Below are positions 1 through 13,300 of a stretch of DNA of 64,000 bases, in pieces (positions within the stretch are counted from its first letter, which is position 1; the number at the start of each line of letters is the position of its first letter). The notes under the pieces were generated by a model, which saw only the letters and a program-made list of their open reading frames with translations, made no database searches and was not told where the DNA came from. The DNA is from Talpa occidentalis (taxonomy: Eukaryota > Chordata > Mammalia > Eulipotyphla > Talpidae). The stretch lies in NCBI RefSeq assembly GCF_014898055.3, contig NW_023601543.1, forward strand, positions 66,601,782 through 66,665,781, written 5' to 3'. The translations under genes and the position numbers were made by a program.

Positions 1-205
1 TGGTCTTGTGTTTCGACGACCCTGACAATCTCTGTCTTAAATTGGTGCACTCAGGTCATTAATATCTAAAGTGATTATTGATATAGTTGGATTAATATCT
101 ACCATATTTGTTCATGCTTTCTATTTGTTATCTGTTGTTCCCATTATTGTCTTCTATTCCTTTTCTGCCTTTGTTGGTTTTGCTGATTATATCCTATTAA
201 CAAGG
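1..205 (-). mobile_element. L1 LINE fragment, antisense
   Basis: T-rich sequence with the phrase pattern AGTGATTATTGATATAGTTG followed by a run resembling the antisense of an L1 coding region. It is truncated by the window edge. Confidence 0.5.
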
Positions 206-2215
206 GAAGTTATGGAATGAATACTCAAGGTAGGTGGTGTTCCCTATTATTAGAAAAGATCCTGGCTCATCAACTAGTGTATGAAAATGTAAGCTTGCAT
301 AGAATCTTTAATGTATGTTGGAATTTAGAACCCCAAATGGAAACACAATTAGTTTAGCCAGAAGTGTTATACGCCACCATTTCAATGCAGGGGAGACATT
401 TTCAAGATGGTATTTGATTGGTAACAGTTTGATTCCTGAAGTCAATATCTCATGAAAGCAGGATTAATAACCCCACTGGCAACAACGGTCTTTTTTGTAC
501 ATGAGGCAAACATTATAGCTTAAATAAATGCCATTTAAATGTGTTGGATCATCTGTTTGTTTTGGAATGGCATGACCTTCTTTGACTTTAGAAATGATCA
601 TTCCATTTCTGCCACTGTCATTGATCATAGCTATCATGCCTTCCAGCCCAAAAAGAAATATGGCATCGGGGACTGCAAATAGAGTAATGCCAATTAATGA
701 GGCTTAAAAAAAAATAAGAAAGTTTACCCTCATTTATCCCACGTCCCACTTTATCTAAATATCTTTTACCAGTCTGTCTTAAGTGTTCTACTGATATCCT
801 TTGGATTAAAGTACTATTTTCTTGACAGCCTATGAGAATGAATATGGTACATAGTGAGTGTGTGTGTATGGGGATAACATAGATACAGGCATACAGCAGG
901 TGTCTAATAAATGTTGGTCAGACAAAATGTTTTTGAAATGGCAACATTCTTAATCATGTTAGTTTGGATTGTGTCACATTTCATATCATAAAAAAAAAAA
1001 TCCTATGAGGATGAGATCCAAGGGAGAGGGATAGATGACAGTAAGCTGGAGAATATAGAACAGGATGTACCTGAGCACTGAAAACTGAGTACCTACTAGG
1101 ATTAAGCTTATAAAATGGAGAAACCTTGGTTGACCTTCTCAGAGGCAACCAGTGAATGGCAATCCAAAAGATGGTAAATAAATACTGTTAGCACGAGAGT
1201 AAAGGCAAAATTTATTCACATCAAAATTTTGCTTGAAATTAGAGGCGATCTTTCTTTGTTGTCAGAAGCATTTTTTCCCAGATCTGAAATTGTTGACCAG
1301 AAAGTGCTTCCCACATATCTTACCCAGTCCTGTGACAGCTTATTGACAATCCTAGAAAGAAGTCAGCCAATCAATCCCCAGTACATTGATTCTCTGACCC
1401 TTCTAGAAACACCAGCACAATATTCCAGGAAAGAGCTCAGTACTCAATATCTTTAACATCCATTAGAAAAAAGTGAGAGGAAAATTATTTCATTTGAAAA
1501 GTAGATTTAAAGATATCGGGAGGTTCCTGACAGAACAAATGCAAATTCCCAATCAGCACATTAAGATATATTAAATCTTAGTGATAAAGCATGACAGGAT
1601 AATACAACAATCTGATTTTTTGTGTGTATATATAAAAGTGGCAATATTTTATTGCTCCCTTTTGGTGGGTGATGTATGAGATAGCTAATGAAGTATTTTA
1701 TTTGCTGATTATTGGTGCAACTCTCTGAAAGGCAATTCAACAATGTGTTGTAAAAAGACTTAAAAATATAGATGCCCTTTGATTAAGAAAATTAAATCTG
1801 GCAAGTGACTCTAAATTGATAATAATGAATGTGCTATAGACTGCAGCTATAAGGTTGTACATCATAGTTACACTTATAAAAGTAAAAAAAATATATAAAC
1901 TAAATATTTACCAATGGGTGGTTGATTAAAGAGTTATAAATTTTCTTAATGCAAAACCCCCTTGTATTATAACAACATATCAAATATTAAATATGTGAAA
2001 TAGGATGTGTGTGTGCGTGTGTGTAGTGGTAGCAATGGTGTAATATCGGAAATGACTACAGAGACTAAAAATGTGAGACTCATTCAAGAGCTCAGCAGGA
2101 AAGCATTCCCTTTCTATTAAGAAAAATAAAGGATAGAAATGGATCAGATCGTCTGCAGGTGAAGAAAAGGTGAATAGTGAGAGAAGACAAGTAAGGTATT
2201 TTTAAAATTAAATGT
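206..2215. other. Intergenic, no gene seen
   Basis: AT-rich sequence without a credible exon. Near 840-925 a stretch ending in AATAAATGTTGG resembles the 3' end of a MIR or L2 element. A short GT-rich microsatellite lies at about 2006-2026. The 75-codon open frame at 1229-1456 has no recognisable content. Confidence 0.5.
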
Positions 2216-2221
2216 CAGTCG

Positions 2222-2800
2222 TTTACATGTCTACATAACTCTGGGGTTGCATTTTCTCTCCTCTATATGTTCATATACCTTACTCGTCCTCCACCACACC
2301 CCTGTAACCGTGTCCTAGCCCCTTCCTTCCTCACCCTCCACCTCCCCTTTGTTCCTTCTGTGCACCAGTATATTTTTCACTAAGTCTAAGATTCGTTTTT
2401 CCTGTACATTGCCAGTGTATATGTGTTTTATCACTTAATATTCCAAATATAAGTAAAACCATCTGATATCTGTCTCACTTTATAACTTATTTCATTTAGC
2501 ATAATTACCTCCAAGGTCTGTCTACTTTGTCTCTAAAACCACTACTTCATCTTTTTAAATAGCTGGTAGTATTTTATTGAGCATGTGATTCATAATTCTT
2601 TATCCAGTCATCTGTTGATGGGCACTTACATTGGTTCCATGACTTGGCAATTATGGACAGTGCTGTTATGGACAGAGCGGTACATAGATCTTTCCATACT
2701 AGAGTTTTCATATTCTTTGGGTAGATACCTAGCAGAGGTACTGCTTGCTAGATCACATGGAATATTGTTTTAGATTTTGGTGGTGATTGCAAAACCTTAT
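2222..2800 (-). mobile_element. L1 LINE 3' end (ORF2 C-terminus and 3' UTR), antisense
   Basis: Read on the minus strand this gives the usual end of L1 ORF2. The plus strand shows the antisense of the conserved region near 2600-2730 (CAGTCATCTGTTGATGGGCAC, then TTTGGGTAGATACCTAGCAG). The frame is broken by several changes, so the copy is old and inactive. Confidence 0.85.
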
Positions 2801-3350
2801 AGATATACTTTGACTACACTAAAAATAATCCCTTTATAAAGTTAAAAATGATTTTATGGTATATGAGTGCTATCTCAATAATTAGAAAATAATGAATGAC
2901 AATAAGCTTATGCTGGGTTAAGTGCTTATGAATTTTCTCTTTTTTTTTTGTATTGTAGTTAACTAACTTTCAAAATGAAAGAAGGAAAAGAAAAAGTCAG
3001 ACATAGATCTAAATAGAATCAGCAGCACTGATGATACCCTCATCATAATAAGTTACCAGATTCATCCCCAGCTAAATGAAAGAGAATGGATCATTATTAT
3101 TTAGGAAATGAGCTTAGGAGCAGCTGCTCTCTGTTGTCATGGCAACCCAAAGGCACTGACCTCCCTGAGATGCAGCACTATATAAACGTTATCAAATCCA
3201 TGCTGGAAAGTGCCTTCAATCCTTCCTCTTATAAAAGAATTGTGGTGACCAGGCCTGTTATCCCTCAAAGACCTGTGCCTCACTCCCCTGATTAAGCTGA
3301 GGACATGCTTTGTTGATTTCGAGAGCTGAGCAATGGTGGAAATGTGGGCA
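2801..3350. other. Intergenic, nothing recognised
   Basis: AT-rich DNA with a purine-rich patch near 2975-3000. Overlapping open frames on both strands at 3086-3367 have no recognisable protein content, and I do not call them genes. Confidence 0.4.
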
Positions 3351-3354
3351 TTAT

Positions 3355-3440
3355 CTTGACCCAGCACTAACTACGTGTGGGACCTTGGAAAACATACCTG
3401 ACTTCTTTGCACCTCAGTTTCTTCACCTGTTATGAACAGC
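3355..3440 (+). mobile_element. MIR SINE core fragment
   Basis: Contains ACTACGTGTGGGACCTTGG and CTCAGTTTCTTCACCTGTTA, close to the MIR core (GTGTGACCTTGGGCAA ... CCTCAGTTTCCTCATCTGTA). Confidence 0.7.
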
Positions 3441-3950
3441 TGAGTTGTCATGAAGATGCAAAGTCATGCTTTGACTTTGTCTGACTTCAGGCGATTTTCA
3501 TGCTGCCTTCATGCGTCATAGGTGACTGATAGGTGCTGTGTTCTTTCATCCATCATTGAAACCTCTTGTTAAGTAAAAGATCCATTTTCTCTTTTTAGGA
3601 AATAGTTTCTAGACGTTTCAATGGGAATTTGGATGTGGACCACAAGAAGTCTAATGGTGTGAACATGTCTCATTTTTGCTTGCAGGTCTCTAGATGAAAC
3701 GACAGCTGGTATGAAAGGAGTCCCCCTCAGATGCATGTTCAGCCCAATGGGAGGTGCCTTGAAATTAATGGTTTGGCAGTGGGTGCTGATGACATAATTT
3801 CAACAGAGTTCCCATGAAATTTGAAGGTGCCCAAATATGGTGTCCATTTATTGCATTACCATTCACTTCTGACTGGACAGTTCGCTCAAGGGCTTACCTG
3901 TTCCTCCAAAGCCGTACTGAGCTCTCACACAACTATTCCTCTATTATTAT
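3441..3950. other. Intergenic, nothing recognised
   Basis: Unique-looking sequence of average composition. No exon, RNA gene or repeat is evident. Confidence 0.4.
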
Positions 3951-3951
3951 T

Positions 3952-4060
3952 TTTTTATTTTTATTGAGGTACTATTAGTTTACAACTCTGTAGAGGTTTC
4001 AGGAGTACAATTTGTTCACCTCAGCAATTGTCTATAACTCACTACACCCACTATAAGAGA
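3952..4060 (-). mobile_element. L1 3' UTR fragment, antisense
   Basis: T-rich start, then TTTTTATTGAGGTACTATTAG and a run resembling the antisense of the 3' end of L1MA/L1MB-type elements. Confidence 0.5.
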
Positions 4061-4439
4061 GGCACTATGACCACCATGCAGGTGGTTTTCTCAAGTTGAG
4101 ACTCACTCACTGACTTCCATCACTTCTTTTATTACTCAGGCTAAACAGGGAGCCTCATGGTTTCCCAATTCCAATCTCTAAGACATATTTTTCACTCCCT
4201 TTGGGTAGTATGAAAAATATGTTCACAGACATTTTCAAGTAACTCAAAAATTTGCTAAACTGATTTTAGTTTTAATTTACAAAACCCACAAATTTTTTTT
4301 TAGTAAGAGACAAAGACTGCCCTCTTGCAAAATGGCATTCTAGTGCTGCAAAAATGCATACTATTTCCTGAGAAGAATGAGCTTATTTCTTTTTTTTTTT
4401 TTTTTTTTTTAATGAGCTGATTTCTTTTAGACATGTGAT

Positions 4440-4560
4440 TATCAATCTGTCTGCTCAAAGGAATCACCTGGGGGGGTGGTCTATAAAGACACTTATAAGT
4501 ATAAGTGATTCTCATCCTCAGACTAATTTGACTGATCTGAAATGAGGTTAGGCTTTGGAG
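4440..4560 (+). mobile_element. MER5-like (hAT-Charlie) fragment
   Basis: Contains GGAATCACCTGGGGGGGTGG followed by a degenerate body, reminiscent of the MER5A/B terminus AGAATCACCTGGGGAGC. Diverged and incomplete. Confidence 0.45.
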
Positions 4561-4599
4561 TTGTTATTATTTAATTCATTTATTGAAGTAACGTTGAAT

Positions 4600-4815
4600 T
4601 ATAACATATATGTTTCAGGTATGCATCACTAAAAGCATTACGCAGATTCAATGCAATCTCTATAAAAATACCAATGACATTCTTCACAAAAATAGAACCA
4701 AAAAAATCATGAAATTAATTTGGAACTATAAAAGACCCCAAATAGCAAAAACACTCGAGAAATGGCAGTAGCACATTCCCTAACTTCAATCTATACTACA
4801 AAGGATTTTGCACAT
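4600..4815 (+). mobile_element. L1 ORF2 internal fragment
   Basis: Contains the L1 reverse transcriptase/C-terminal region signature around 4645-4765 (CAGATTCAATGCAATCTCTA, AAAATACCAATGACATTCTT). Frame is broken and both ends are truncated. Confidence 0.75.
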
Positions 4816-6050
4816 TTTAAAGCTCTAATGTGCAGCCAAGAGATACACCATTGGATTCATCTTGTTTTTATCTAATTCTCTTGAACCACAGAGACACAGA
4901 AATATTTGTCTCGTAGCCTACGTAGCCTGTATGTTAGGACAAACTCTACTCTGTGATACAGCTGCTATTGCTTTGATTTGATAATTCCAAATAGCAATTT
5001 TTCAACAGCTCTTTGATCTTTTACAACAGATATTCAGAGAAATGCTTGAGGGCATCAGATTCCTTTTAAAGGGAAAAAGTGCATATATGCTTTAGTACAG
5101 ATATTAAAATATAGCCTACATCTATTAATTTGATTGTAATGATAATTTCTCAGGTATGTCTCCAAAGTCACACAATTGAATACATTAGCTATGTGCAATT
5201 TTTGTATTTTTATAATCAATAAATCTGCCTTTAATAAAAGATGTCTCAACTAACCCACCCAGATATTTTGCCAGAAAGATTTACTTCATGCCTATGTAGC
5301 AGAAAAAAATTGCTGTAGGATGGACATAATACATACAGAATTATAATGCTATTACTAGTACAAAATTGATGGGTGCTAGTTTCATTTTCCAATTCAGCGG
5401 AATTCTTCATATGTACCTGTCAGTTTATTCCCCATATAGCAGAACTAAGGATTCCACAAGTGGGTCAGTGAGAGCAATGGTAAATGAGCCAATCTTACAT
5501 TATATGTATTCTATCCATTAAGGATGAAGCACTGTATCTTAATTGTTGCTTCAGTGTATATATTTTATTTGGGGGTATTGCTACTATCCATATACCTGAT
5601 GACTCATATCTATTTTGAGTGGGGATTATCTTGAGATGACACTCTTCAACAAGTCTAATGTAAGGTACAAGTTTCATTAATGTTTGGGTCAAATGACTTA
5701 GATATGATGATGTTAGACATAGCCAGTGTGGATAATATATTATGTGAATTCCTTGGAAAGCTTCAATAGGAGAGTTGCAGAGCAGATCCTTCAAGTTCTG
5801 AAAACAGGACATGTCCTATACAATAAAGAACTATTCTTTAATAAAGAAAACAGAAACAGTCCTGGTACGCTACTGGATCCTTGTGAGGATTGAGCACCTG
5901 AATGCCAAGTGGTTAAGAGACAAGAGCTGCTTGCAACAAACTGGGTGTTATCAATGCCATTGAGACATAAATTGAAGTTGAATAAAAAAAGGGGGGAGAG
6001 GGAAGGCTTATAAACTGGCTCTGGAATAAATTATAGAAGAGGCAGTTATG
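4816..6050. other. Intergenic, nothing recognised
   Basis: AT-rich DNA. A 105-codon minus-strand open frame (5495-5812) shows no family signature and no splice or promoter context, so it is not called a gene. Confidence 0.4.
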
Positions 6051-6059
6051 GATTGAAAC

Positions 6060-6415
6060 TATAAGTACCCCCCTTCATATTTTGAAGCCTGAACTCCCAA
6101 TGTTATGATATTTGGAAATGGGGCCCTTGGGGGATAAATAAGGTTCAATGATGTCATGAGGCTGGGGACCTCATGCCCTGATTATTGCCCTTATAAGAGA
6201 CACCAGAAATATCAGAAAGCTTATGTGCTTGAGCTCTCTCTCTGTCTCTCTCTGTCTCTCTGTCTCTCTGTCTCTCTCTCTCTCTCACACATACTCACAC
6301 ACCATGGGGCCACCTACAAGCCAAGAGAAGAGATCTCAAATGGAAACCTACCTTGCTGGGCTGGCACACTAACCTTGGACTTCCCAGCAGCCAAATATTC
6401 AGTACTTTCTCGGTT
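6060..6415 (+). mobile_element. MLT1-type MaLR LTR, old
   Basis: Follows the MLT1 LTR outline: TTGAAGCCTGAACTCCCAATG, a GGGGCCCTTGGGGG block, ATTGCCCTTATAAGAGACAC (TATA-like region), then CCTTGGACTTCCCAGCAGCC near the 3' end. A pyrimidine microsatellite has expanded inside it. Confidence 0.75.
6228..6302 (+). repeat. (TC)n / TCTG microsatellite inside MLT1
   Basis: CTCTCTCTGTCTCTCTCTG-type repeat running into a short CA-rich tail, expanded in the normally CT-rich part of the LTR. The open frame through it is an artefact of the repeat. Confidence 0.9.
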
Positions 6416-6489
6416 TGAGAGAATAGATCATTTGCTTAGTTTATTCAAAACTGAAGATGTCACAAGATCTGACATTATCTGTTAACACA

Positions 6490-7655
6490 AATTGGAATAT
6501 TATTTTTTTCTTAATTTACTGCAACAAAAAAGCCAGGAAAAGTTTATTTTTAAAGAGCTACCCTTCAGCACATGGAAGATAACTATACTACCTCGGATTG
6601 TCATTTAACTGAAAAGGGTGCAAACAGGGTTGACAAGACATTGGTGGTGCTTGGACTCCTCCATAGACCTTTCTGTGTTCCGGGCAGGTTGCCCAGCCTT
6701 TGAAATCAGATTGGAGGCAGTGAGGCTTGGTGTGCCAGGCATTCCTCCAGGGTACATCCAGAGACAAGGAGCCAAGACCAAGCCCCCACCCCAGTGAATG
6801 TGTGGAGGGAGAACTCAAATCAACCCACTACGCCTGTCAATGCAGTTTCTTAAAGCTGGTTTTATATGTTGGGATTCTCTATATATATTTTATTTGGGGT
6901 AATTATCAGTACCCCTTGGCATGTCACCAAATAATCCCCAGAAGTAGCCAAAGCCTAGTGTGAGAATTATAATTGTAGCTATATTCTGATTTGAGTCAAT
7001 GAATCATATACACAGAAAAAAAATGTGTCATTTGTAGAATTTTTCAACTATGGGGAACAATAATAAAATGGAATGGCTTTTTGTGTTCAATAAATAATAA
7101 AAGCTGTCACTAGGTCTAGGAAATATAAATACCCATTATAGCCCTTGGGAAGATGTTGCTGTTTTCTAGAGTGGTTTTGCATTTAAGTCATAGTTTCTGT
7201 ATTAAAATAGTAGGGTTTAACAATCACTTTTTTTTCCACTAGCCATTAAATAAAATACAAGATGTGAGTAAAAAAATAATAATTTTTGAGTTGTTTTAGC
7301 TTCTAGTCTATGATATCTTGTTATGATAGCTCAAATTGACTAATATAGACACAAAACACAACAGCTTAGATCTACAGAAACATAGAATATTACATCTACA
7401 GAAACACAGAATATTAGATCTACAAGGAATTTTTGTGAATTTATCATTTTCATTTTATAGGTAACTTGTAGAGTACCTCAAAGTCTATAAATATTGATAG
7501 AGGGAATTCTTGATGTCCAAATCAAATTAATGACTCAATGGTGATAATCAAAGGTCATCTTCTTGTGTTCATTCTACTAAAGCACCTGGCTGCATTTAAA
7601 GGTAGGCAATGTGAATGAGAATCTGGAAAGCTCCATTTCACAAAAGCAGCTAGGT
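6490..7655. other. Intergenic, nothing recognised except a small tandem repeat
   Basis: No exon or known repeat seen. Contains the 24-bp tandem duplication listed separately. Opposing open frames at 6588-6963 are unsupported. Confidence 0.4.
7369..7424 (+). repeat. 24-bp tandem repeat, 2.3 copies
   Basis: Units 7369-7392 and 7393-7416 differ at two positions, and a third partial unit begins at 7417. Core is ATCTACAGAAACATAGAATA. Confidence 0.9.
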
Positions 7656-7659
7656 AGGT

Positions 7660-8035
7660 AACTGCTTATAAGCATTATGGAGAGCAGTATAAAGATTCCT
7701 TAGAAAATAGAAAACAGAATTCCTTATAGTCCAGTTATTCTACTTCAGGGTATTAACCCCCAAAATACAAAATGACTAACTTGGAAAGATATATGCACCC
7801 CATGTGTATTGCAACATTATTTACAATAGCCAAGAGTCGGAAACAACCTGAGTGTCCATCTGCAGATGACTGGATTGAAAAGATGTGGCATAAATACACA
7901 ATAGAATACTACTCAGCTATGAAAAAAGTGAAATCCTCCAATTGCAACAACATAGATGGACCTAGAAGGTATTTTGCTTCGTGAACTAAGTCATATGGAG
8001 AAAGATAAACACCACATGATTATATGGTATATAGA
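7660..8035 (+). mobile_element. L1 ORF2 3' end, inactive
   Basis: Carries the C-terminal ORF2 signature: a partial open frame at 7772-7984 includes EKMWHKYTIEYYSAMKKVK, matching the conserved L1 WIKKMWxIYTMEYYSA region. Upstream is frameshifted. It ends in 3' UTR-like sequence near 8035. Confidence 0.87.
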
Positions 8036-8314
8036 GAAAATAAACAAATTACTTATCCTAATCATAAGTATGATTCTATACATACAAAATATTTTTCTTG
8101 CTTACTAGAAATAATACTCAATAAGAACTATTATTCTTCATTAAAAAAGCTAGATACTATCATAAGGGCAGTATTCATAATTCAATTTAACACAACATCC
8201 AATATATCATGACTCATCAAGAAAGGTTCTCATGAAGTCATAAAGCATACAACTTATGTAAAAATGAATGTCCTTTAAGGAAGGTAGGGAAAGGAAGCTG
8301 GATTAGATATTTAC

Positions 8315-8570
8315 TTTTTTTTTAATATTTATTTATTTATTCATACAAGCACTGGGTACAGTCAGAAGTGCGGGAGGATGAGAGAATTCACCAGAGCCAG
8401 AGCAGGGAACATAACAGGCAGGCTGACGAAATACACTGCTGAGGAGAGCAGCGGGCCCAGCAGGAGAGGTCTGTCATGCCATTGGGGACCCAGGGATCGA
8501 ACCAGTGCTGCAGAGGCTGCAGGCAGCTTTGCAGCCCAGCGCTCAACCACTGCACCACCAGGGGAGGCCC
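8315..8570 (-). mobile_element. tRNA-derived SINE, young subfamily, full length
   Basis: Antisense copy with T-run and (TTTA)n at the left and head GGGCCTCCCCTGGTGGTGCAG at the right. Perfect 10-bp target duplication AGATATTTAC at 8305-8314 and 8571-8580. It has the young-type tail (TGTACCCAGTGCTTG). The opposing open frames are SINE artefacts. Confidence 0.93.
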
Positions 8571-8624
8571 AGATATTTACCATTTAAGAAACAATTATAT
8601 AGCTCTTACTCTATCAGTACTTCA

Positions 8625-8760
8625 TTAATATTAACTCATATGCATTTATAACAAACTTATAGTGTAAGTTCCATTACTGTCCTCATTTTATACATGAGAG
8701 AACTTTGTGTCACTGAGCAATTTAATATTCTATGGCTTAATTTTCTTACCTGAAGTTGGT
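8625..8760 (-). mobile_element. MIR fragment, antisense
   Basis: Contains CCTCATTTTATACATGAGAG then GTCACTGAGCAATTT, the antisense of the MIR core. Confidence 0.55.
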
Positions 8761-8769
8761 AACTACATT

Positions 8770-9875
8770 ACAATTATGGAATAAAATGTCCTTATTCTTA
8801 GGAAATACAGACAGGAAATGAACAGAGGGAAATTTTATTTTCATGTCATACTATGTCACAATTTGTTTATAAATGATCATGAATCAGCAAAAAATCATCA
8901 CCAGCATTCAGCCTTTGATAAAATCCACAAATAATCTAGGCAACTAGTTCTCTTGAAATCCAATTAGCTGTTCTCCCTTCATAGAACAATGATGAAAAGA
9001 AATTCATGTTTTTAATAAACAGGAATATTAGTAAACCTGTTTTGAAAAATGCCTTTGGATTAAAAAAAAGTCTTCCAACTGCAGAAAAAATAAATTTACA
9101 GATACTGCAATTGGCCCTTATATGCAGCAATAAAAACAAGGTAATGTTATCTGAATTGAATGTGTTAATATCATCACAGAGATTCATTGCTTGGGAAAAA
9201 GCTAGAACCTATTTTCCCCAAAGTTCTAACTCTGATAGAAAATGAACTTACAGAGAGACCATAATGATAATGGTGGGAAAGTTTCTCATCTGAGAGACTC
9301 AGTGGGGTAGAAAACCATCCTTCTGGCTGTTGACAGATTGAGTTAAGCAGTGGACCATGATATAGAACAATAACTTTCTACTGTGTGATAAGGATGCCAC
9401 TCAGGAATTGTCATGCACTGGAAATTCCCAGCAAGCTCATGAGATGTCAGTGGGATACTTAATGAGCAGCAAATTTCCTAAATGAGTATGTGTCTGTCAT
9501 GGAGTGCGGAAATGCCAATACATTCTGCACAGGATTGTATAAGGCCTCTATCTCCATTCTACGTGATATTTGCCACAAGGAGATACCATTGGCATGCTGA
9601 ACAGCCTCAAGAAAGAACAGAGGCTTTCAAAGATTTCTTCATAGGAGTCTAGATTGTTCTGGGTGAGAAATGAAAATTTCTCTTTGGCCCCCTTAACTGA
9701 TGATGTTGGTGTCCTGTCCCACACGTAGGATTCACCTCAACACACCAAATACTACTCACTGCAAACACTTGCTACTCTCTGCCTGAGGACTTTATTTGGA
9801 ACTAGCTCAGTCTCTCTAGTATGCAGATCAAAGTAGTTTTGTAGCTCTAATAACATTTTAAACACAAGCAAGTAG
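8770..9875. other. Intergenic, nothing recognised
   Basis: AT-rich DNA with opposed open frames at 8936-9245 that carry no recognisable signature. Confidence 0.4.
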
Positions 9876-9879
9876 TGAG

Positions 9880-10375
9880 TAATAGCTATAGGATTGGTGG
9901 ACTCTAATAAACAAACAAAAAACCCAAACTCATAGATTGAGAACAGATTGGTGGTTGCCAGAGGTGGGGATGGACTAGATGGCTGAAATGGATAAAGGGG
10001 GTCAAAATGTATAAACCTGCAGTTATAGAACAAATAAATCATGGGGATGTGATATACAGCAAGGAACTATAGTTAATAAAATTGTATGGCACATTTGAAA
10101 GTTATTAAGAAAGCAGATCTTAATACTTACCATAAGAAAAAAATGCTCTGATCATTTTTAGAGACAGAAGCTAATTAGACTTACTGTGGGATATACAAAT
10201 ATAGACAAATATTGAATCATTATACACCGAAAACCTATATAATGTTACATGAGGTGCCTGGGGTCGGGGGGTGGTATGGGGACATGAATCTGAGGAGGTA
10301 TGATTTGATGCCTTTGAATCACTGCAAACCAATGCTATCTCAATAAAAAAAAGAGATAAGCAAAACATCCAAAAA
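9880..10375 (+). mobile_element. L1 3' UTR, L1MA/L1MB type
   Basis: Contains TGGTGGTTGCCAGAGGTGGG, then the stretch with GTGATATACAGCAAGGAACT, then CAATAAAAAAAAG at the end, typical of older L1 3' UTRs. Confidence 0.77.
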
Positions 10376-13300
10376 ACTCATTTTCCATGAAAAGAAAGTT
10401 AAATTGGATTTTAAATAGACTTTCTTTCCTAGTTTTCCCTGAACTACTGACCTTTACTCCCTCGAAACTGCAGAGGCATCTTCAGGAAGTGCTCTTGACC
10501 AGAGTTTTCCACATTACAACATGCATAAAATCCTCTGGGCATCTTGTTAATAGATTCTGATTCAGTGGATCTGAGGTTTTTCATTTCTAATAAACTTCCA
10601 GGTGATGCTTGACCACACGCCATACTTAGAATAGTGAGGGGCTAGATACGCTGAAAGAACAAATATATTTTGCCCAAAGCACTAGTAGGAATCCATCACC
10701 CTAGCTTTTATCCCTTTCCATTTTGTGCTTTAGCTTGTCATGCACACAAGTCACCAACTTAAATTATGGAGTTCAACTCTACTTTTAGATGCTCTGAGGC
10801 AGAACCAAGTATCATCTCTCATGAGTTTTGTACAACATTTGTGCAATCTCTTTCTATAGCCTGGATTGCCACATTTAGCTTTTATGTTTGGCTTGCTTTG
10901 AATTAAGTCCACACCAGTGCTCTTACTACCTCATCCCTTTCTTTCTCCCCGATCTGCAAGAACTCTAACTTCTACCCCCAGCATGACCAGGCATATATTC
11001 TTGTGAAAATCCAACAGAGCACCTTAAAAGAAGCAAATTGAAATGTGTTTGAGACCTGTTATCATTCTTCCTCTCATCTGTATTTAATTTCTTTAGACAC
11101 TTGCACAGAAGACCAACTTTTCTGGCAACTACCTCCACAAACAGTACTTTGCCATTTAGGATATACTGCAATGGTGAGTGCAACAGTGTTCTGATTAGTT
11201 GTAGCAAAGGAAACAAATACAAAAATGATGGTGCAGAATGTGGTGCAGTTTCTTCAGCAGGAAAGTTTCCAAGAGATTTCTCCCCCCCGATTAATACAGA
11301 AAGCCATTTCATGAAAACTGAGTTGCTTGGTCTTATAAAGCTTTCTCATTAGAGGCCAAGCTACTTAACTAACAAATTCTGTTCCTCTAATACAGGGCGT
11401 CTCCTTCAACAACACTTGTGATTTTTGGAAGAAATGAAGAGAAACAGAAGCAGAGGAAATGGTATACTAATGTTTCTACTAGAAAGGCCCTAATTAATTA
11501 AGCAATACTATCTGACAGGCCTCCTCTGTGTGCTCTGAGAGGAATGCCATGAGGACTGGTGCTTTGAGGTGACATCATCTGCAGGATATACACTGCCTAC
11601 AGCACTCAATTGCTGTTAGGAAATCACATCCTTAATAAAATTAAGGGAAAATGCCAGAGCCTTTTCATTTCCTGGGCATTACTAGCATGAGCTGACAATT
11701 ACTGACAGCTAGTAAGAGCATTATTATGTTCTTGGCTCTCTGGGCATTTCCTCATTATGAATAATAATTCCATTAATCATGCACTTGAAACAAGTCAGTT
11801 ATCCAGCAGAATATCATAACCAGTTGCATCAAAGAGACTTCCAGGAAGCCCCCATGTGGCTCTGTTTCTGCTTCCCCAGGTGCCTTCAGGAAGTCAGGAG
11901 TCAAAGACAGTTGCCCAGCACAAAGGCCTCCTTAATAGACAGCCTTGCTAGAGCAGCCACATCCTTTGAAACTACTGATTCTTACTCATTATGTTGAATG
12001 TCGGTCTCATGACTTGCAAGACCTAAACTTGCTGGCGACCATCAAGGGCTACTACAGCCTGAATGTGACAAGTTCCCTGTGCAAAGCTTACAAAGAACAG
12101 GTTCTTTCCTGGGAGCTACTAAGGGTTCCAGCATTTACGTTTCATGCACCCACCAAAAGGACTTCCCTGCTGGATTTAGATGTCCTGATCCTGGAAGTAA
12201 GCTTCCCACAATCAGAAAATTATCCTTAGAAAAGCAATCATTTTCAGGAAAAAAAAAATATTTCAAGTTCCTCATCTATTAAGTGGAGATAATATGCCAT
12301 TTTTGTGGAAGGTAATTAAAAATGATCCTTTAAAATGCTTAGCATAGTACTTAGCTCACATTAATCACTCAATGCATATATTATTGTATATTATTAGTGG
12401 TGTTTTATATTTTTATTTTGATGTCATTAGTTTATGGTAATCATTGAATATATGTATGCTATTTTGCATTATTTTATTTAATTAGGCTTAAATTTTCAAA
12501 CAGTATAGAAATTTAGAGAGTAAAAACTGATTGATTTATAAATACATTTCTATTGCTGTAAAACAATAATTCCAAAACCTTGTAGATTATATGATAATGA
12601 AAAACAATAAAATAAACCAAAAACACAATATATAAAAAAAGAAAATTAAGTCCACTGGCCAAATGAAAACTCTTAAATTTACACAGAGGAGTCTCCCAAC
12701 CTTTAAATTTTGCTGAACAATTACTTTGTATAACCTTTCTTCCTTGCTCCCTGCCTAAATTTGTGCTGACACATGATTGCTTGAATCTCTTCATCTGTAA
12801 CACATCTTCTTCCAGTCATTACTGTATAGCACTGGTAAAAAGGTTACCTCTCTGGAGATGTCACTGGAGTGGCAGATTTCAGAAAATAGTAGTTCAACTT
12901 TTTTTTTTAAACAGTGACTTTCTCTAAAATATTTCCTCCATTATCCCTAGTCTTAGGGAGTTTATTCTTCTTTCATCAAAAAGAAGATAGACAAAATGAG
13001 TGTTTCAAAACCGGAATCAGAAGCAACAGCAGTAGTGACACAAAGGCTGTTTATGTGAAGTGAGAGGAGTAAGGTAAAACATTCTGTAATCGGTCAATCC
13101 ACTAAACACATTTCCTTTCTGATCATCCTGGGCAGCAGGTGCTCTGCTAGGCTATGTATTGTTTTGTATGTGGGGAGGGGGTGCAGGGGGGGAGTGAGAA
13201 GGAAGTGGTAAAGCATAAATATGAATAGAAGAGAGTCCTCTTTGTCAGGGTATCCACTGATTAGAGCAAGTGAAAGCTGAAATGTCACACAGTTGGAGTC

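Noticed and set aside
6156..6485. 109-codon frame with a Leu/Ser-Leu repeat
   Set aside because: Its middle is a (TC)n microsatellite and its flanks are MLT1 LTR. No coding support.
8362..8587. Opposed open frames of ~70 codons inside SINEs (also at 15213-15556, 30107-30313, 32122-32529, 45797-46199, 54339-54604, 63423-63701)
   Set aside because: The same peptides recur at every copy of the tRNA-derived SINE, on either strand. They are by-products of the CpG-rich SINE body, not genes.
10965..11352. Overlapping opposite-strand frames of 83-115 codons
   Set aside because: Considered as a retrocopy or exon, but neither translation matches a protein I know and there is no poly(A) tail or target duplication.
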